A stretch of 64,000 nt of DNA from Synchiropus splendidus. Its lineage: Eukaryota; Chordata; Actinopteri; Syngnathiformes; Callionymidae. Positions 50,481-62,950 of the stretch are shown here, piece after piece (within the stretch, counting starts at the first letter, position 1; each line of letters begins with the position of its first letter). Both the position numbers and the translations under genes were made by a program. The stretch is from assembly GCF_027744825.2 (NCBI RefSeq), contig NC_071335.1, forward strand, positions 11,917,501-11,981,500. The letters are read 5' to 3'. The notes under the pieces were generated by a model. It saw only the letters and a program-made list of their open reading frames with translations. It had not been told where the DNA came from and did not search any database.

Positions 50481-53214
50481 AACTGCATTTAAAGCTAACT
50501 TTGACACAAAGTTACCCTTCTAATATGATGAGGGATCATTCAATATATAAAAAAAATCCAATTCAGTTCAAAGAATAAAAAGGCAGACACACACACACGA
50601 CCCATGTCATCACACACACAACCTGTTGGTTATGAGCACACACACCACACCATCATAGCAAGTGTTTCAGCAGGGTTTCCCCAGAGGCTTCATTATCTCA
50701 TTGAAGCTTTTCATTTCACCAAGCGTCAATCTCCAGAACTGGACTTAATTTAGAGGCAGCGACATCTCTGCAGCTATTCAGGGGCTTTTAGAGCTGCAGA
50801 TCATTCAGACCACCACCGTTCAGCACACACAGTCCCCTGGACTTTCTCTCTAGTGTGTGTGCGAGACAACATAAAGTGCACTCGCTTGCTCCCTAAAAAG
50901 CCTATTCTTTCCAGCCGCAGCCCAGAATCACTTTTTTATCTGACGGGTTGTTTTTCATTGTTAGGACTGTCTTCGATTGAGCCGATTGTGTTTTTCACTG
51001 GCGGCAAAATATGAGCCGTAAATGGCAACAACTCCCGCGAGGGTGCTCTGGACCGTGGCGCCTCAGACCCGTGAGACTCGTACTGACACCGCTACCCGGC
51101 GAGACTCCTCTGCTATCTGTTTAATTACCTTGAGCCTCATGTCACTCCTTGTTATTTCAGTCACCTACAGCACAAGGATTCCCACCCCACTCCGTGCCAG
51201 CGCAGACATCCACACTGTGTACTCTGGAAGAGCATCTGGGCCACACACTATGATGCCTGTCTATTGCCTGGACAATATTATCGGTGGCCTTAATGTGATC
51301 ATTTCATGCCAAGAAGGACAGTATTCATGCATTTGCTAGTCAATATGAATGAGACATGAAACCAGGTTATAATAAAAGAAGAATATGAGTGTGATGTTAT
51401 GCACATGCAAACACAGTAGTGTTTTATTTGGGACACTCTGAACCATGTTGTTTACAAACCTAACTGTGTAGAGAGAGAGAAGACCTCAGTCAAGCACCTC
51501 ATTTCCACCCATTATAGGCGTGTTAACCTTGCACTATTCCCCTACATTAGAAGCCCATGGTTGATCTCGCCATTGGCATCTATAGTGTCTCAAATCTAAA
51601 ACACTGTCAAATAAACACATTTTGATATCATTTACACTGTATTTTATAAAGTTGTTTTCTGCTTTCTCATTGTAGTGAACGGCAGACAATTTACACTTTT
51701 GACATAAATGTACAAATATTGATGACAAGAAATATTTAATACTGATAATAATAATAACACAAAGGGCAGGCTGTCAAGTTTTACGGTTCAGCAGTGTAAA
51801 TGATGAAAACCCTGTGAAGTATGATGATCCTCGCGTTCTTCTTTGTTCTGGGCTCCATTCCTGCTAGAGAGGTGCAGCACTTCTCATACACTGTAATACA
51901 TAGTATATGGCCGTACATTAAACTTTGAAGCCAAATAACCCTCTCTGTACCCCTGAGCCGGTTTCCCACCTCGCACCATCATCAAACTGACTTAACAGAA
52001 GCTACTGAATTAAGTATGGTATTTTCAGCCTGTTATCTTCCTTGCATGGAGATTACAAAGAGCAAAAGGGATGTATTATAGATTCTATCTAAAATATCTT
52101 GCTATCTATGCAGATTCGTTTTCTCACTGATCTCGAACTAAACATCAAAGAGACCACAGCCGCTCAGACTTGGGGCGCCGTTTTAATGGTCATGCAAAGA
52201 CATGCAGGTCTATGACATGCTGCTATTTCGGGAACCTTAAAAATATTGTTCGTCTGCTTCGTAGTAGTTTCTGTTTTCCTCAAGAGAATGGATGCCCTTA
52301 GATAGTGACCACATGACATGTCAAGAAAAGACTGTATTTAAAGAGAGCTTCATAGTTAAAACAATACTGTAGAAGCAAGAATATATATGTGTGTGTGCCG
52401 TATGTAAAGAAATAGGGAAGTAAGGAAATATATGCGCAAATACAGAAGGCAATATGTTATATGGAAAATAAATCATTATATAAACTTACAGAATTAAATG
52501 TGGATATAAGGGATGAAATACATCGATATACAGTCCCTCGCCTGATCACTTTTCCCATTTAAAGTTGGTTTAATAACATGGGATGACCTAAAAAAAAAAT
52601 AATAGTAAAGCAAATTAAAAACAAACATACACTGGAGGGGGTGATTTTTTCACTTATTATTATAGCCCCAGTTTCTTGTATGGAAATAACTCGAATGAGT
52701 GTGATCTTAATGATCGGACAATGGGTGTTGCTAGGGTCACAGCGCTCCTGAAATACGCACCAAAGACATGCGAAGAACAGAGCTGTGATGAAATGATGGG
52801 CGAGATGGTCAGTCTTCACCGAGGTCAGTGAGCTGGCCAGTTGGCTTTCAGGCTATTTGCTGTTTTGGTCTCAGTGCGTTGCCATTTCATGGAACTGAAC
52901 TTCCAGGAACTAAACTTTTGTCATGAGTCAGCACCCAGGGGCTGTTTTAACCATTGTTGCGTGTGCTCTGCTCCATTCGCTGGTTACCATGACTGGCAGC
53001 AAAGGTCCTCCATTGAGAATAAACAGGGAGATTTAAGCACATTTGCAACTCCAAATGGAACAGCAGAACAGCACCAAAATCAATTACCTTATAAGTCAGC
53101 ATGGTTCCAACCAAGCAGGAAAGTTGAACTTCTGTTATATTATTAGAATATGTCGCTCTGTTTTGGTGTCATCATTTCAGAGCAATGCATTTAGTAGAGG
53201 CTGCTGCCAAAACA

Positions 53215-53425
53215 ACGGAGCCTGAAAACTCCTTCAGCTCTCTTGAGGACAGGCCTAGTCCTTCAGAGGTCTACGAAGAGACATAATCTCTCCATCATGA
53301 GTGTGGCCCGGGGTTTCCTCCCAGTCGGACATGATTGGACCACCTCACTAGGGAGACATGCAGGAGGCAACAGAGCCTCTCACTGTAGATGAGCAGTGGT
53401 TTTCTCAGGGCTTCCAGGGGTGGGA
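53215..53425 (-). pseudogene. second, more decayed fragment of the same LINE type
   Basis: The + strand reads GGGTTTCCTCCCAGTCGGAC, then GACCACCTCACTAGGGAG and CATGCAGGAGGCA. This parallels the 35.4-kb copy (GGCTCCTCCCATTTGAATAC, then ACCTCACCAGGGAGGCCACC). It has the same orientation and more mutations. Confidence 0.6.
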
Positions 53426-55223
53426 AGCTCTGTCCTGGAAGGGCTGCAGTGGGTGCTGGTTTTTGTCTCAGCCACTGGGACACCTTCTCAATCAATCAAT
53501 CATCAATGCTGTTCAGCAATATATCCACCAGGGGGAGCAGCCCAGAGTCAAACGTTGATGGCAATGACTAACTCCATAAATAACTATTGTGGAGGAAGTA
53601 CAGCTAAGGTACCTCTTGCACAAAAGAGGAAACGGAGGCAGTGTTGCAGGAGGCAGTGGTCGGTGATAAGATATATCACGACTGGAGAACGAAGAATTTC
53701 CGACATTGTCATGTCTTCTTTGTGACTCATTAGAGTCAGGCAGTAACAGCAACACTGCCCCAATGGATTCCTGTGGTACTGCTCTGTTTGGTTCGTATCC
53801 GTAAGCTTTGTGGAAATGTTGGTAAATATGGACGAAATGAACACGAACCAAAGGCTCCGTTCGTATATGGATGTGTACGTAACGTTGAGCATATATGGGC
53901 CTTTAAACTGGCTGTGTGCGACTGGTTGGAACCTAATATGGCTGATGTTCAAACGAAGGCTTTGAATATGACCGATTTATAAAGCGATGGAACTACATTA
54001 AGGTTGATTCATAATGTATAAAATGTTTAATTTCAATGACCCTGACATGAATGATCTTTAACCACACCTCATACCTCAAATATATGTAACTGTCGACCCT
54101 TCATTCTAAAGTATTTTTCACGAGTACAGTCAGGAGTTGGTCTAATATTGGACTCATTTCCGAGTCATCTGAAAGGTTTGTCATCAGACAGTTATACTGC
54201 GTGACTGAGTAACAATACTGCAGAGCAGACGGGAGGAACCAGGGTCTGGCTGAGCTGAAGTTTCATTTGGAGTAACATGGAACAGAAAAAGAAATGAGTC
54301 GGTTTGAGGCTTGGAGTCAGTGGAAGAAGCAAGAACGGGAATAAGGCTTTTGTTTTTTTGGCTATTTTCTCAACTTTTAAATTACACACCAAATAATTGC
54401 CAACTTATGATTCTAGTTTCCCCCCCTGTGCTGTGAAAATGGTTTTCTCATTATCAAAGTATTGATATCTGTGTTTGCTGATTGAGGACAGTGATATTAA
54501 ATAAGACCCAAGCAGCCATCAACACACCATCAGCTGCTCTCGTCTCTGTACCGCCGCGCTTTTCTACCATGCAGAGCTTGTCTTTTGTTTTTCCATCTGT
54601 CTGCATGGAATGCTGCTATGGAATTGGATTTGAAGAAAGAGCGATTCTTGCTCCTCGTGTCTTTTAATATTCTAGAGTGATATGTGAAGTGACAGCTCCT
54701 GATAACAAGCCCAGATCTTCCGCTGGTTTTAATGATGACATCAAGGGGCAGATACCCATCTGTAGCATCAAACCTAGATCTGCTATTGCAATAAAGATAT
54801 TTTTAGCTGAAGATCAAACGCAGCAGATAGAGGCAGCGATTGCACTTTAAAACATAAAACGCTGTTTGAGTGTTTGCTGACTTCACTAACAGAATCACAC
54901 ATCAACAGGCTGAGCCGTGTCGAAGGCGCTTCAGTGTCGGATCTCCTTTTCTCTACGTGAGTTCTTTTCTCTCCCAGTCGCTCACACACAGCCACGGAAG
55001 TGGTGGAGGACAATAAAAATGTCAGCAGACAGAGTTTAATAATATCTTCCTTCAGTCAAAAGTTTGCTTTTTTCATTAATCCGACAAAGACTACAACAGC
55101 TCCCATCTTTTTGTGTCATTCCTCAGCGTGAAAAAAACAAAAAAACTGCTGCATCAATTCAACAGTGCGCTTGAGTGACTGGATCAGTTGTGTTAGCTGA
55201 ATAATTATTTTCCCTCTACAGCA

Positions 55224-55242
55224 GGTTCACACACACACACAC
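55224..55242. repeat. (CA)n short microsatellite
   Basis: About nine CA units after AGGTT. Confidence 0.85.
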
Positions 55243-55308
55243 ATCCCAGGGACAAAATATTACAGGACAAATTAACTTTCAAGTCTTTTGATATAGCAAC
55301 CACAGAGC

Positions 55309-55322
55309 GTCACCATGGAAAC
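55309..55322. promoter_or_regulatory. RFX X-box-like motif
   Basis: GTCACCATGGAAAC fits GTNRCCATGGNAAC. It lies about 13.7 kb upstream of the first coding exon. Confidence 0.35.
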
Positions 55323-55608
55323 CACCGTGGAAAGTTGCCTCACAAATTGGTCATCACAGCTGCTAATATCTTATTTGTACTTTAACCAAAAATGTTAAGG
55401 TGCGTTTTCCCTGAGCTGAAATTCTGCCTCCTGTCACAAAGGTTTTTACATTGAGGGTTACTGCGAATCACCTCAGCAATATTTACATCTTTGGGTACCT
55501 CGGTCTAATGTAAAAGGATAATGGGACCGTTCTAAAACAAAAGCATCTACGCAGAGGAGAAATGTGAAACTTTAAAGGAGATCACAAATGATAATCCATG
55601 GTTTAAGA

Positions 55609-55920
55609 CAGAGGTGGGCGATTCAGTTTCCTAAGGGGCCAGGTTGTGACCGTTGAGAGGGGCCGTTAAACCCAAAGATAGGAGGGCAAGAGAAATTAAA
55701 AAATAAAAATCAAGTGATGACATCATATATGATTATGAATTTACACTTTTAAAATGCACAGAAAATGTTGGCTTGTTGTGTTTTATTTCATTTAAACCAC
55801 ATTCCATTTTAAGATTCTCAATGTGTCTCATCCAAATCTGCTTTCAATTCTGATGTATTTTAAGGGATAAGAAATAGCCAACAAAAAGGACGAACAACTG
55901 AGAAAAAGAATCAAGCGAGA
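55609..55920. mobile_element. truncated second copy of the 45.4-kb hAT-type element
   Basis: It starts CAGAGGTGGGCGATTCAG, then CTAAGGGGCC and GAGAGGGGCC, parallel to the 45406 copy. The similarity continues through a TGTATTTT(A/G)AGG block near 55855-55865. The right terminal repeat is not found. Confidence 0.6.
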
Positions 55921-56168
55921 AAGATGTGTTTCAGTTGCATCAAAATGAACAAAAAACTTTGACTTTTTTCAACTTTGAGAATCCTAGCATCACTTCACTG
56001 AAGCTGGGGATGCTATGGCTTTGCCACATCCTAAAACACAACATTATTCTGCAACATGCGTCCATGTCAGCAAGACCATCATATATGTGTGTCCTCCTGC
56101 ATGTGGTGCACATACAAATGCTCTCCACCGGTAGGTGCTGCTCCAGTCTGGGTCATCTCGAACACACC

Positions 56169-56196
56169 AGTGACATCCCATGGTTGGGATGTCACT
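56169..56196. repeat. perfect 12-bp inverted repeat, 4-base loop
   Basis: AGTGACATCCCA, loop TGGT, then TGGGATGTCACT. The arms are exactly complementary. It is isolated, with no obvious partner element. Confidence 0.9.
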
Positions 56197-58676
56197 GTCA
56201 CTACCATGTGAGTGAAAATCCAGCAAAACTGTTTTATTTTCTATTAACAAACATGTTCGTTTTAGTCGCTCTACCATCTGATCCACGTGTCACCTTTGTA
56301 GTTCTTTGTAGTTTAACAGAATGTTTTGCTCGAGGCAGCCATTTCGCCAATTTTAAGTTGTTGTAAATTTGAACTAACAAACATTAAACGTTTTATTTTG
56401 ATGTGAAGATTCTCTATTTGTATGCGGTTGAATTACTGAAGACGATAAACACCATGTGATGGACCCTTTGAATGAAATTGTTATACATTGATTAAACAAA
56501 TAGAATGGCATTACAAAAAAAACTTCAGACTTTTTTATTCAATAACAAAACTCTTTTGTCTCCACCTCTCCTCTTTCTATTAGTTTCCTTTTTATTGTCA
56601 TTATTATTTCTTGTATGTTTCATCAGCTGGAGAACAATCCCTTGTTTGTTAGTAACATATATACATGATGAATAAAGTTGGTTCAGATTATTATTAAGTA
56701 GAAAAACTATGAGGAACAATAAATATCACTGTCAAACATCATTGTCACTTCCCCACATGTTGAAGAACTGTGCTGATATAGTGGGGGGTTTTTTTGTGTT
56801 TCATCCTCAGAAAAATGAATAACCTGAGCACGTTCATATACACGTATGTCTCTGAATATTTCTGAATGTCAGAGAAAGACAACGTTTCAAAAGGAAAACT
56901 ACCACCAAGAATCAGCCTCTCGCTTCGCGCTCAACAACAACAAACCTTCGAATGCTCGACACCTGTAACCTTCACCAAGTCTGTCAGCATTTATTAGGCG
57001 GGTCACTTGGGATCTCTGTCTCAAACCGAGTCGGCAGGCAGAGTCCCTCCTGTTGCTCCTGCTTCCAGTCACGTTACTGTCGCATCTGTTTTCTCAGGCC
57101 AGAAGAAAAGGAGGAGTCCGAGTGGAAAGCTCAGCTCAGATGCAGTAATCCCCTCGACCCAGCATATTCTGCAAACACATGCACCATCACAGCACTTCAG
57201 CAGCGCGCTCCTCCTAGACCTTGTTGCTTTCACACTCAGAGATACATCTGTCTACAAAGCTGCCGCCTTCATCTCCTGTCAGCCACACTCCCTCTGGATT
57301 TACCGCCTGAGACAGGATCCTTGTCTGTCTTTGCCTCGTATGCTCCACCCTCTCTCCCCCACAGCAGACACGTAGTTTTGCAGTTCATACGCTACTGTCA
57401 CAGAGAAGACACACGTCAAGTAGTTAAAACAAAACTGTTTACAAATAATGAAGCAGATGTTGCAGTTGTTGCATTTAGAATACCTGTTGCTCTCCTCCTC
57501 CTGCCTGTGATAATCCAAATCACTAACTACACACCACACTGGAATACAATACACTTAAAGATCAGCTGCTCAAAACCACACATTACGACTCTTGAGCGAG
57601 TGTTTTCTTGTCGAAGCCGTCACGTTGTAGTCTTCGGCTGTAGTCTTCAGCCGGCTGATGTCTAATGCTAAGCTCTTGTTCAGCTTCATATAGTCGATTA
57701 GAAACACTAACCACAACACAAAATCGAAGTCTGAAAATGAATATACGAGGTTGTGTTTTATTTTCTTTGTTATTTTTTATTTTATTTAATATACATAGCC
57801 TTCGTGGCAAGGTGATAAGAAAAGACCACAACTGGATGTCAGCACAGTGAACAGACACCTGCACAGTCTGTAGCTGGTGTTTCTGACTATGAACCCTCCA
57901 CCTTCTGCTGTTTTTCTGCTGCCGCTCGACATAGTTCAAGCACTCAACATTTCAAAAATAGAATCGAAATGTCTGGTTTGGGTTTGAAAGTGGTGTGTGG
58001 CTCCCAGAAAGTGTTTGATACCTGCGAGAGCTTCGTCACCTCTGTGAGTGTTTTGGTATGAATGTGTGTGTGTGTGACAGTTAAATATACAGCAGGAGGG
58101 TGTTTTTGTAAAAACCAGCAAGTTCTCAGAACAAAAAATCTTATTTAAATATAACTCTCAAATGTAGCTGGAACGTTCCAAAATAGAGGACAGCTGAGAT
58201 GACTGTATTATACAAGAGTTTATATGCTGTCGGTAAGTTCTGCTGATCATTTAAAAACACACATACACAAGATTTTGGGACTATTTTTTCCTTAAATCAA
58301 TAGAATGAATCCATGCCACAGTCATAGTGATGCTATTGGACCCGACACAGTTGTATCGTCTGATGTTTTAACTGCTCTTTAAATATGAAAGTATGGCTGG
58401 AGACAGGGTCCTTGATGTCAGTGCTGACCTCTATTTCTTTGCAACATTAGATTAGATGCGACACTGGTGACGCACACACTGTATGCCATGTTTTAAGGAC
58501 CCGAAAGCAGCTGCATTTAGACCTCTTTTTTTTATTATTATTATTTCACAGTTTTCCCTTCTACTTTTTTTTGACTGCCATAACGAATTTATCTGACTTT
58601 CTTTTGTCTGTCTGAGCCGTGACTTTTCTGTTTATCGCTCTCTGACAGGTTTGAACAAAACACTAAGAACCTTGCT

Positions 58677-58744
58677 CAATGACCGCTGGGATAGGCTCCA
58701 GCTCTCCCTGTAACCCTGACCAGGACTAAGGGGTGGCTACCTGA
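58677..58744 (+). mobile_element. L2-type LINE/SINE 3' tail
   Basis: GCTGGGATAGGCTCCAGC followed by CCTGTAACCCTGACCAGG is the standard 3' end of L2-like retroposons in fish. These characteristically end in ATGGATGG-type tandem repeats, as here. Confidence 0.75.
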
Positions 58745-58875
58745 GGATGGATGGATGGATGGATTGGATGGATGGATGGATGGATGGATGGATGGATGGA
58801 TGGATGGATGGATGGATGGATGGATGGATGGATGGATGGATGGATGGATGGATGGATGGATGGATGGATGGATGG
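58745..58875 (+). repeat. (GATG)n microsatellite, 131 bp
   Basis: About 32 tandem GATG units with one T insertion near 58764-58765. It grows directly from the retroposon tail. Open frames across it (repeated Trp-Met-Asp-Gly, or Ile-His-Pro-Ser on the other strand) are artefacts of the repeat. Confidence 0.95.
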
Positions 58876-59589
58876 CGGTTAGCAAACCAGAAGCGTTCAG
58901 GGTGACAGAGTGTGTCAGTCATTCTAAAAATCAACATAAAACTAACCTGGCTTTTCTATATTTTATCTACATGTATTTCATTTCATTTTAGTTATAGACA
59001 TCATTTCATTGTAGTCATTGTAGTCAGTCTTCTGAAATCATTTGTTCATTTCGTGTGTTGCTTGTTGACTGTCAAGCTTAAGTTGAACTATTTTAGATTT
59101 GAATTGGATTCTTATCAAATCGCTTCAACATTCTGTTTTTGTGTATTTTGTCCACCTCTGTACTAGGCTCCTGACAGATATCATCCAAAGTGTATAAAAG
59201 CAGGTCAAGGAACGTTCCATTTTCAAGGACAGGTTTCACCGGCTGTGTAGAAACCAATTATGTCCTTCACAATAGCAAGGGAGTTCTTTTTATTGACGCT
59301 TTTCAGAGAGAATAAAAAGAACAATTTCAAGTCAACATCGTCGAAAGAAGAAGTATCCAGGCATTGCGAAATGTTTTGAAGATACCACGATTGAAATGGT
59401 TTGTCTGGTTAAATCTTGAGTGGTAATCCTGATTTGGTGATGGTTGGCAAAGTCTTCTCGGCTCATCGTGTGACTATGGTGCACTACATTTCATTGCTCT
59501 GTACCTGTGACATGTGCACTATACCGTTCTATTGTTTTTTTTCTTTGTTTTTTTTTGTGTGTGTATCGGGGGGGGGATTCTTGTTCATC

Positions 59590-59720
59590 GGTTTTTGTGG
59601 GGAACAGTTCTTGTGATGACCTGATGGTTTTGTGGGGACATTCCAACAAGTTAAGCCGTTTGAAGACATAAACTTAAAAATAAGTGGGTTTAGGGTGAGA
59701 GCTTGGGGAAAGCATTGTGG
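59590..59720 (+). repeat. possible GTGGGGACA-type repeat fragment
   Basis: TTTTTGTGGGGAACAG and TTTTGTGGGGACATTCC followed by TTTAGGGTGAGAGC resembles the common fish 'tgtggggacc...ttagggt' repeat. It may be related to 40431-40530 in the opposite orientation. Confidence 0.4.
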
Positions 59721-62700
59721 CAATGAGTACTACTAATACATTCACAATGCTGTTGGATTACAATTAATCGTGTTGTCAAACCTAAGCTTCAGTTTAAATA
59801 ATTAACATTTCACTTTTATTGTGTTTTGCTCATGAAGATCCCACAGTAAATGGTTATTTATAAAGCACCTTCTGGCATTCTGGCAAGCAGCTCAAAGTGT
59901 TCTCTAAAAATAATATGACAAAAAATGTGATCAGACACATTAAACAGAAAGAGAGACCTTTCACCGTCCCGACCCACGACACTGTGACTGACAGCAGTCT
60001 CATAAATAAACGCGTGATAAAGAAAGTTTGTCACTTTGTGCCAAGGAAACACAGATCAGACTGTTCGGTGTCAGTCTTGACAAGTGAATCATATCAAAGT
60101 GCCACATGTTATTACTGGTAGAATCTTTATTTCACTTTTTTCCCGTGTATTCACATATAGCTTTTATCGATATAGTCAGTTCAACTGAGCACAGAAGTGA
60201 AGAGATGACCTTGTCTGAGTCATTAATGACAGATTTGGAATTTCAATGGAGCACATCAATGAAACATCAGTGCACAAGCGTTTTAGATCAGTGTTTGGTT
60301 CAGAAATGAAATCAACACTTGAGCATATTCAAGAAGAAGAAAAAGAGATCCTGAATACATTTTCATTTTAATTGGAGTTTTTGTCTATTCCACCATTTTT
60401 AATTCATTCAGTTGGTTTGAGAGAAACACTTGATTTTGGACATTGCTCCAACCAAGCTATTTAATGTGAATAACTCCATGTTCTCTTTGTGATAGGGTGA
60501 AGACCTTTGTCATCTGTGAGGGACATGGAGCAGAGCAACCGCTTGATCAAGATGATGAGCCCACATCTCACCTAAGCCTTGTTGCTAGGGAAAAGCTTCC
60601 AACTGAATGATCTAATAGAAACCATTTATTGTCTGGAAATGTAACTCCAACATCTGCGCAAAATATGGTCAAGAATGTAAACAGCCGTTCCAGAGCGACA
60701 CTTTTTACAGTTGGCACATATAAGCCAAGTGCTCTTTTCAAATGAGCGCAAAGTTAATTTCCAGCAGCAGCAACGGTCTTCTTTAGTTTGTTTTATCTCT
60801 TCCCATGTGCATTTTCATTATCGCTGTCTGTCTCTTAAACTTTTAAATGTGTCTTTTATCACACTCTTGCGCCTGTGGTGACAGCAGCGCAGGCTCAGCA
60901 GCAGAACCAGCTCTAGTTTCAGCCTCCGGCTTTAAAAACGCTTTCACTTTTTTATGAAGCTGCAGCACTTGTAGTCACGATTACTGAAATTGACTTAAGC
61001 AAATGTAGGACAACCTATATATGTCAAAATTCAAACAAGAGCAGCCACTTGTCGGCAATACCATGTTTACATCTCACAGAACCCTGGGTGCTCTTATCGC
61101 AGTTTGGGGTTTGAAGAGAGAGTGGTGCAATAAAAGGTGAATAAGCTTCCCCAGCTGATGCTGTTAGGAGTCTCAGAAGAAACATGTCAAGACCAGTGGG
61201 GCCACAGTTTCCTCAAAACAGGCTGTAACAGGACATAATCCAAAGAGGCAGAATATAAAGGACAGTCAAGGGGTGCTCCTTTATCACGCACGGCTTCACT
61301 AGCAGTGAGTGTATCCTGCCCTTCACAGGGAAAACTGAATTGCTCTATTGACCTTTTCAGAATGAATTAAGAGCGTGATTTCAAGTCTTGGTTCATGGAA
61401 AGAAAAGCAGCCACGTACAAAGGTTAAATTAGAGGTCAGTTTACTGTTTAGAGATAACAACAAATATTTATCGCAGTGAAGAGCGATGTAACTTATCACT
61501 GTTTCATGAAGCGCCACTGAGCCATAGCACCTGTTGACAGTAGGAGGAGACTGTATGGATGGTCACATTCTATCTTCTCCGGTTCTGTGCTGACGCCCCC
61601 CACACTCACACTCGGAGCTAACAGGACGGTCAAAAGCCTTTTTTATTTAAACCAGATGCGTCTCTAACTTGGCCACGGAGCGTCACAGCAGGATGATGCC
61701 GTGTTTCTTGTCTGACCCGCGACACCAAAGACTGTCTGCACCGAAGAGCTCAAGGAGCTCACGTTTCATTTCAATCATTTACTGACACTCGTGGAGCATT
61801 AAAGTTTACATGTTGTGGTTGTGACTGTTTTTTAAAAGTTGGCTCAAAACTAAATGTAGTGTTAAATAAATAGTTCCCAATATGTAAACAAGTCTGAGTG
61901 AATGAATGTTTAAAGATGTATCTGTTAACTCCCCAAAACAGTAGCAGTAGAAAAAAGTCGTACAAGTTGACAACATTGTTTTCTTGGCGAACAAGCTGGA
62001 GTCTGATTTCCATTCTAAGAAGATGACGAAATAGCAATATATTTAAAGCTGCTGGATCCTTAATGCCATGTCCAACAATCAGACACTGCAGTTTGAGCTT
62101 CTTAGTTGTTGAAATGACTGCATTGATGAAAGCAAACAGTTGAGTTCCATGTTTGTTGAAAGCCGTCTTGTAAGTTGCTGCTCCTGATCAGAGTGTTGTT
62201 GTTTACCTTTTGGTATGTTTACCTTCTTTGCATGTTTGGTAAACATCTATTTTTGTCCCTACTTATTTGATTTTATTCTGACTGTGTTACACGCAGAGGT
62301 AGTTACATTGCACTCAGCAGAAACTTGCACATTAGTATCAAAAACTTTTATTTAAAAAATGTGAGATCATTTTTTTGCCATATTGCCCTCCCCCAACTTG
62401 TTTACATCTTCATCTTTACACCCTCAATCTCTCAATAGCATGTTGATTTCCCGACCAAACCAGCAGCCTCCCTCCACTAAGCTGCAGTGTTCCCACATTT
62501 ACACGGCTGTTGCAACCAAGTGGAGATAACTAATGTTAAGAACTGAGCACATACGAGTGACTGTTGCGTAAACATGCTTGCATACAAAACAAAAAGAAAT
62601 AAAAGTCAGACCATTTGCAGATTCCTCTTCATTTTCAAATATTGTGTCAAATGGTTGGAGTTTATAGATGTAGCTGCAACGACCACCGTAATACTGAGTG

Positions 62701-62832
62701 ATGTTCAGGAATTAGACTCTTGAATTTATAACTTACTTTCTAGCAAAAAGTGAACTTGCCTTTTCAGCATGTCTGTCGTCTATGACAGTGTTCAAATAAA
62801 CAAGGACAAATAGAAAGAAGTCCGGGGCCTAC

Positions 62833-62950
62833 CTTGAACATTGCCAGCCCGGATCTCCTGTCTGCTCTTCAGAATTGGCATGATGGAGTGATGCGGAACC
62901 TGACTCCTCCTCTCATATCCTCGGATAAGGCGTCAGCTTGAGGTCACAGA
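62833..62950 (-). other. speculative 5' exon (donor at 62832)
   Basis: On the minus strand a good donor, TTCAAG|GTAGGC, follows a GA-rich leader-like sequence containing two short ATG frames. One is MRGGVRFRITPSCQF followed by a stop. The other, MPILKSRQEIRAGNVQ, stays open to the donor. If spliced to 41586 the second frame would be an overlapping upstream ORF, not in the grin2b frame. It could be a 5' non-coding exon of grin2b, an exon of an unrecognised gene, or chance. The 5' boundary is unknown. Confidence 0.2.

Noticed and set aside
53584..53982. Opposed open frames of 122 and 69 codons
   Set aside because: No family match in either strand, and it lies next to a decayed LINE fragment; taken as chance.
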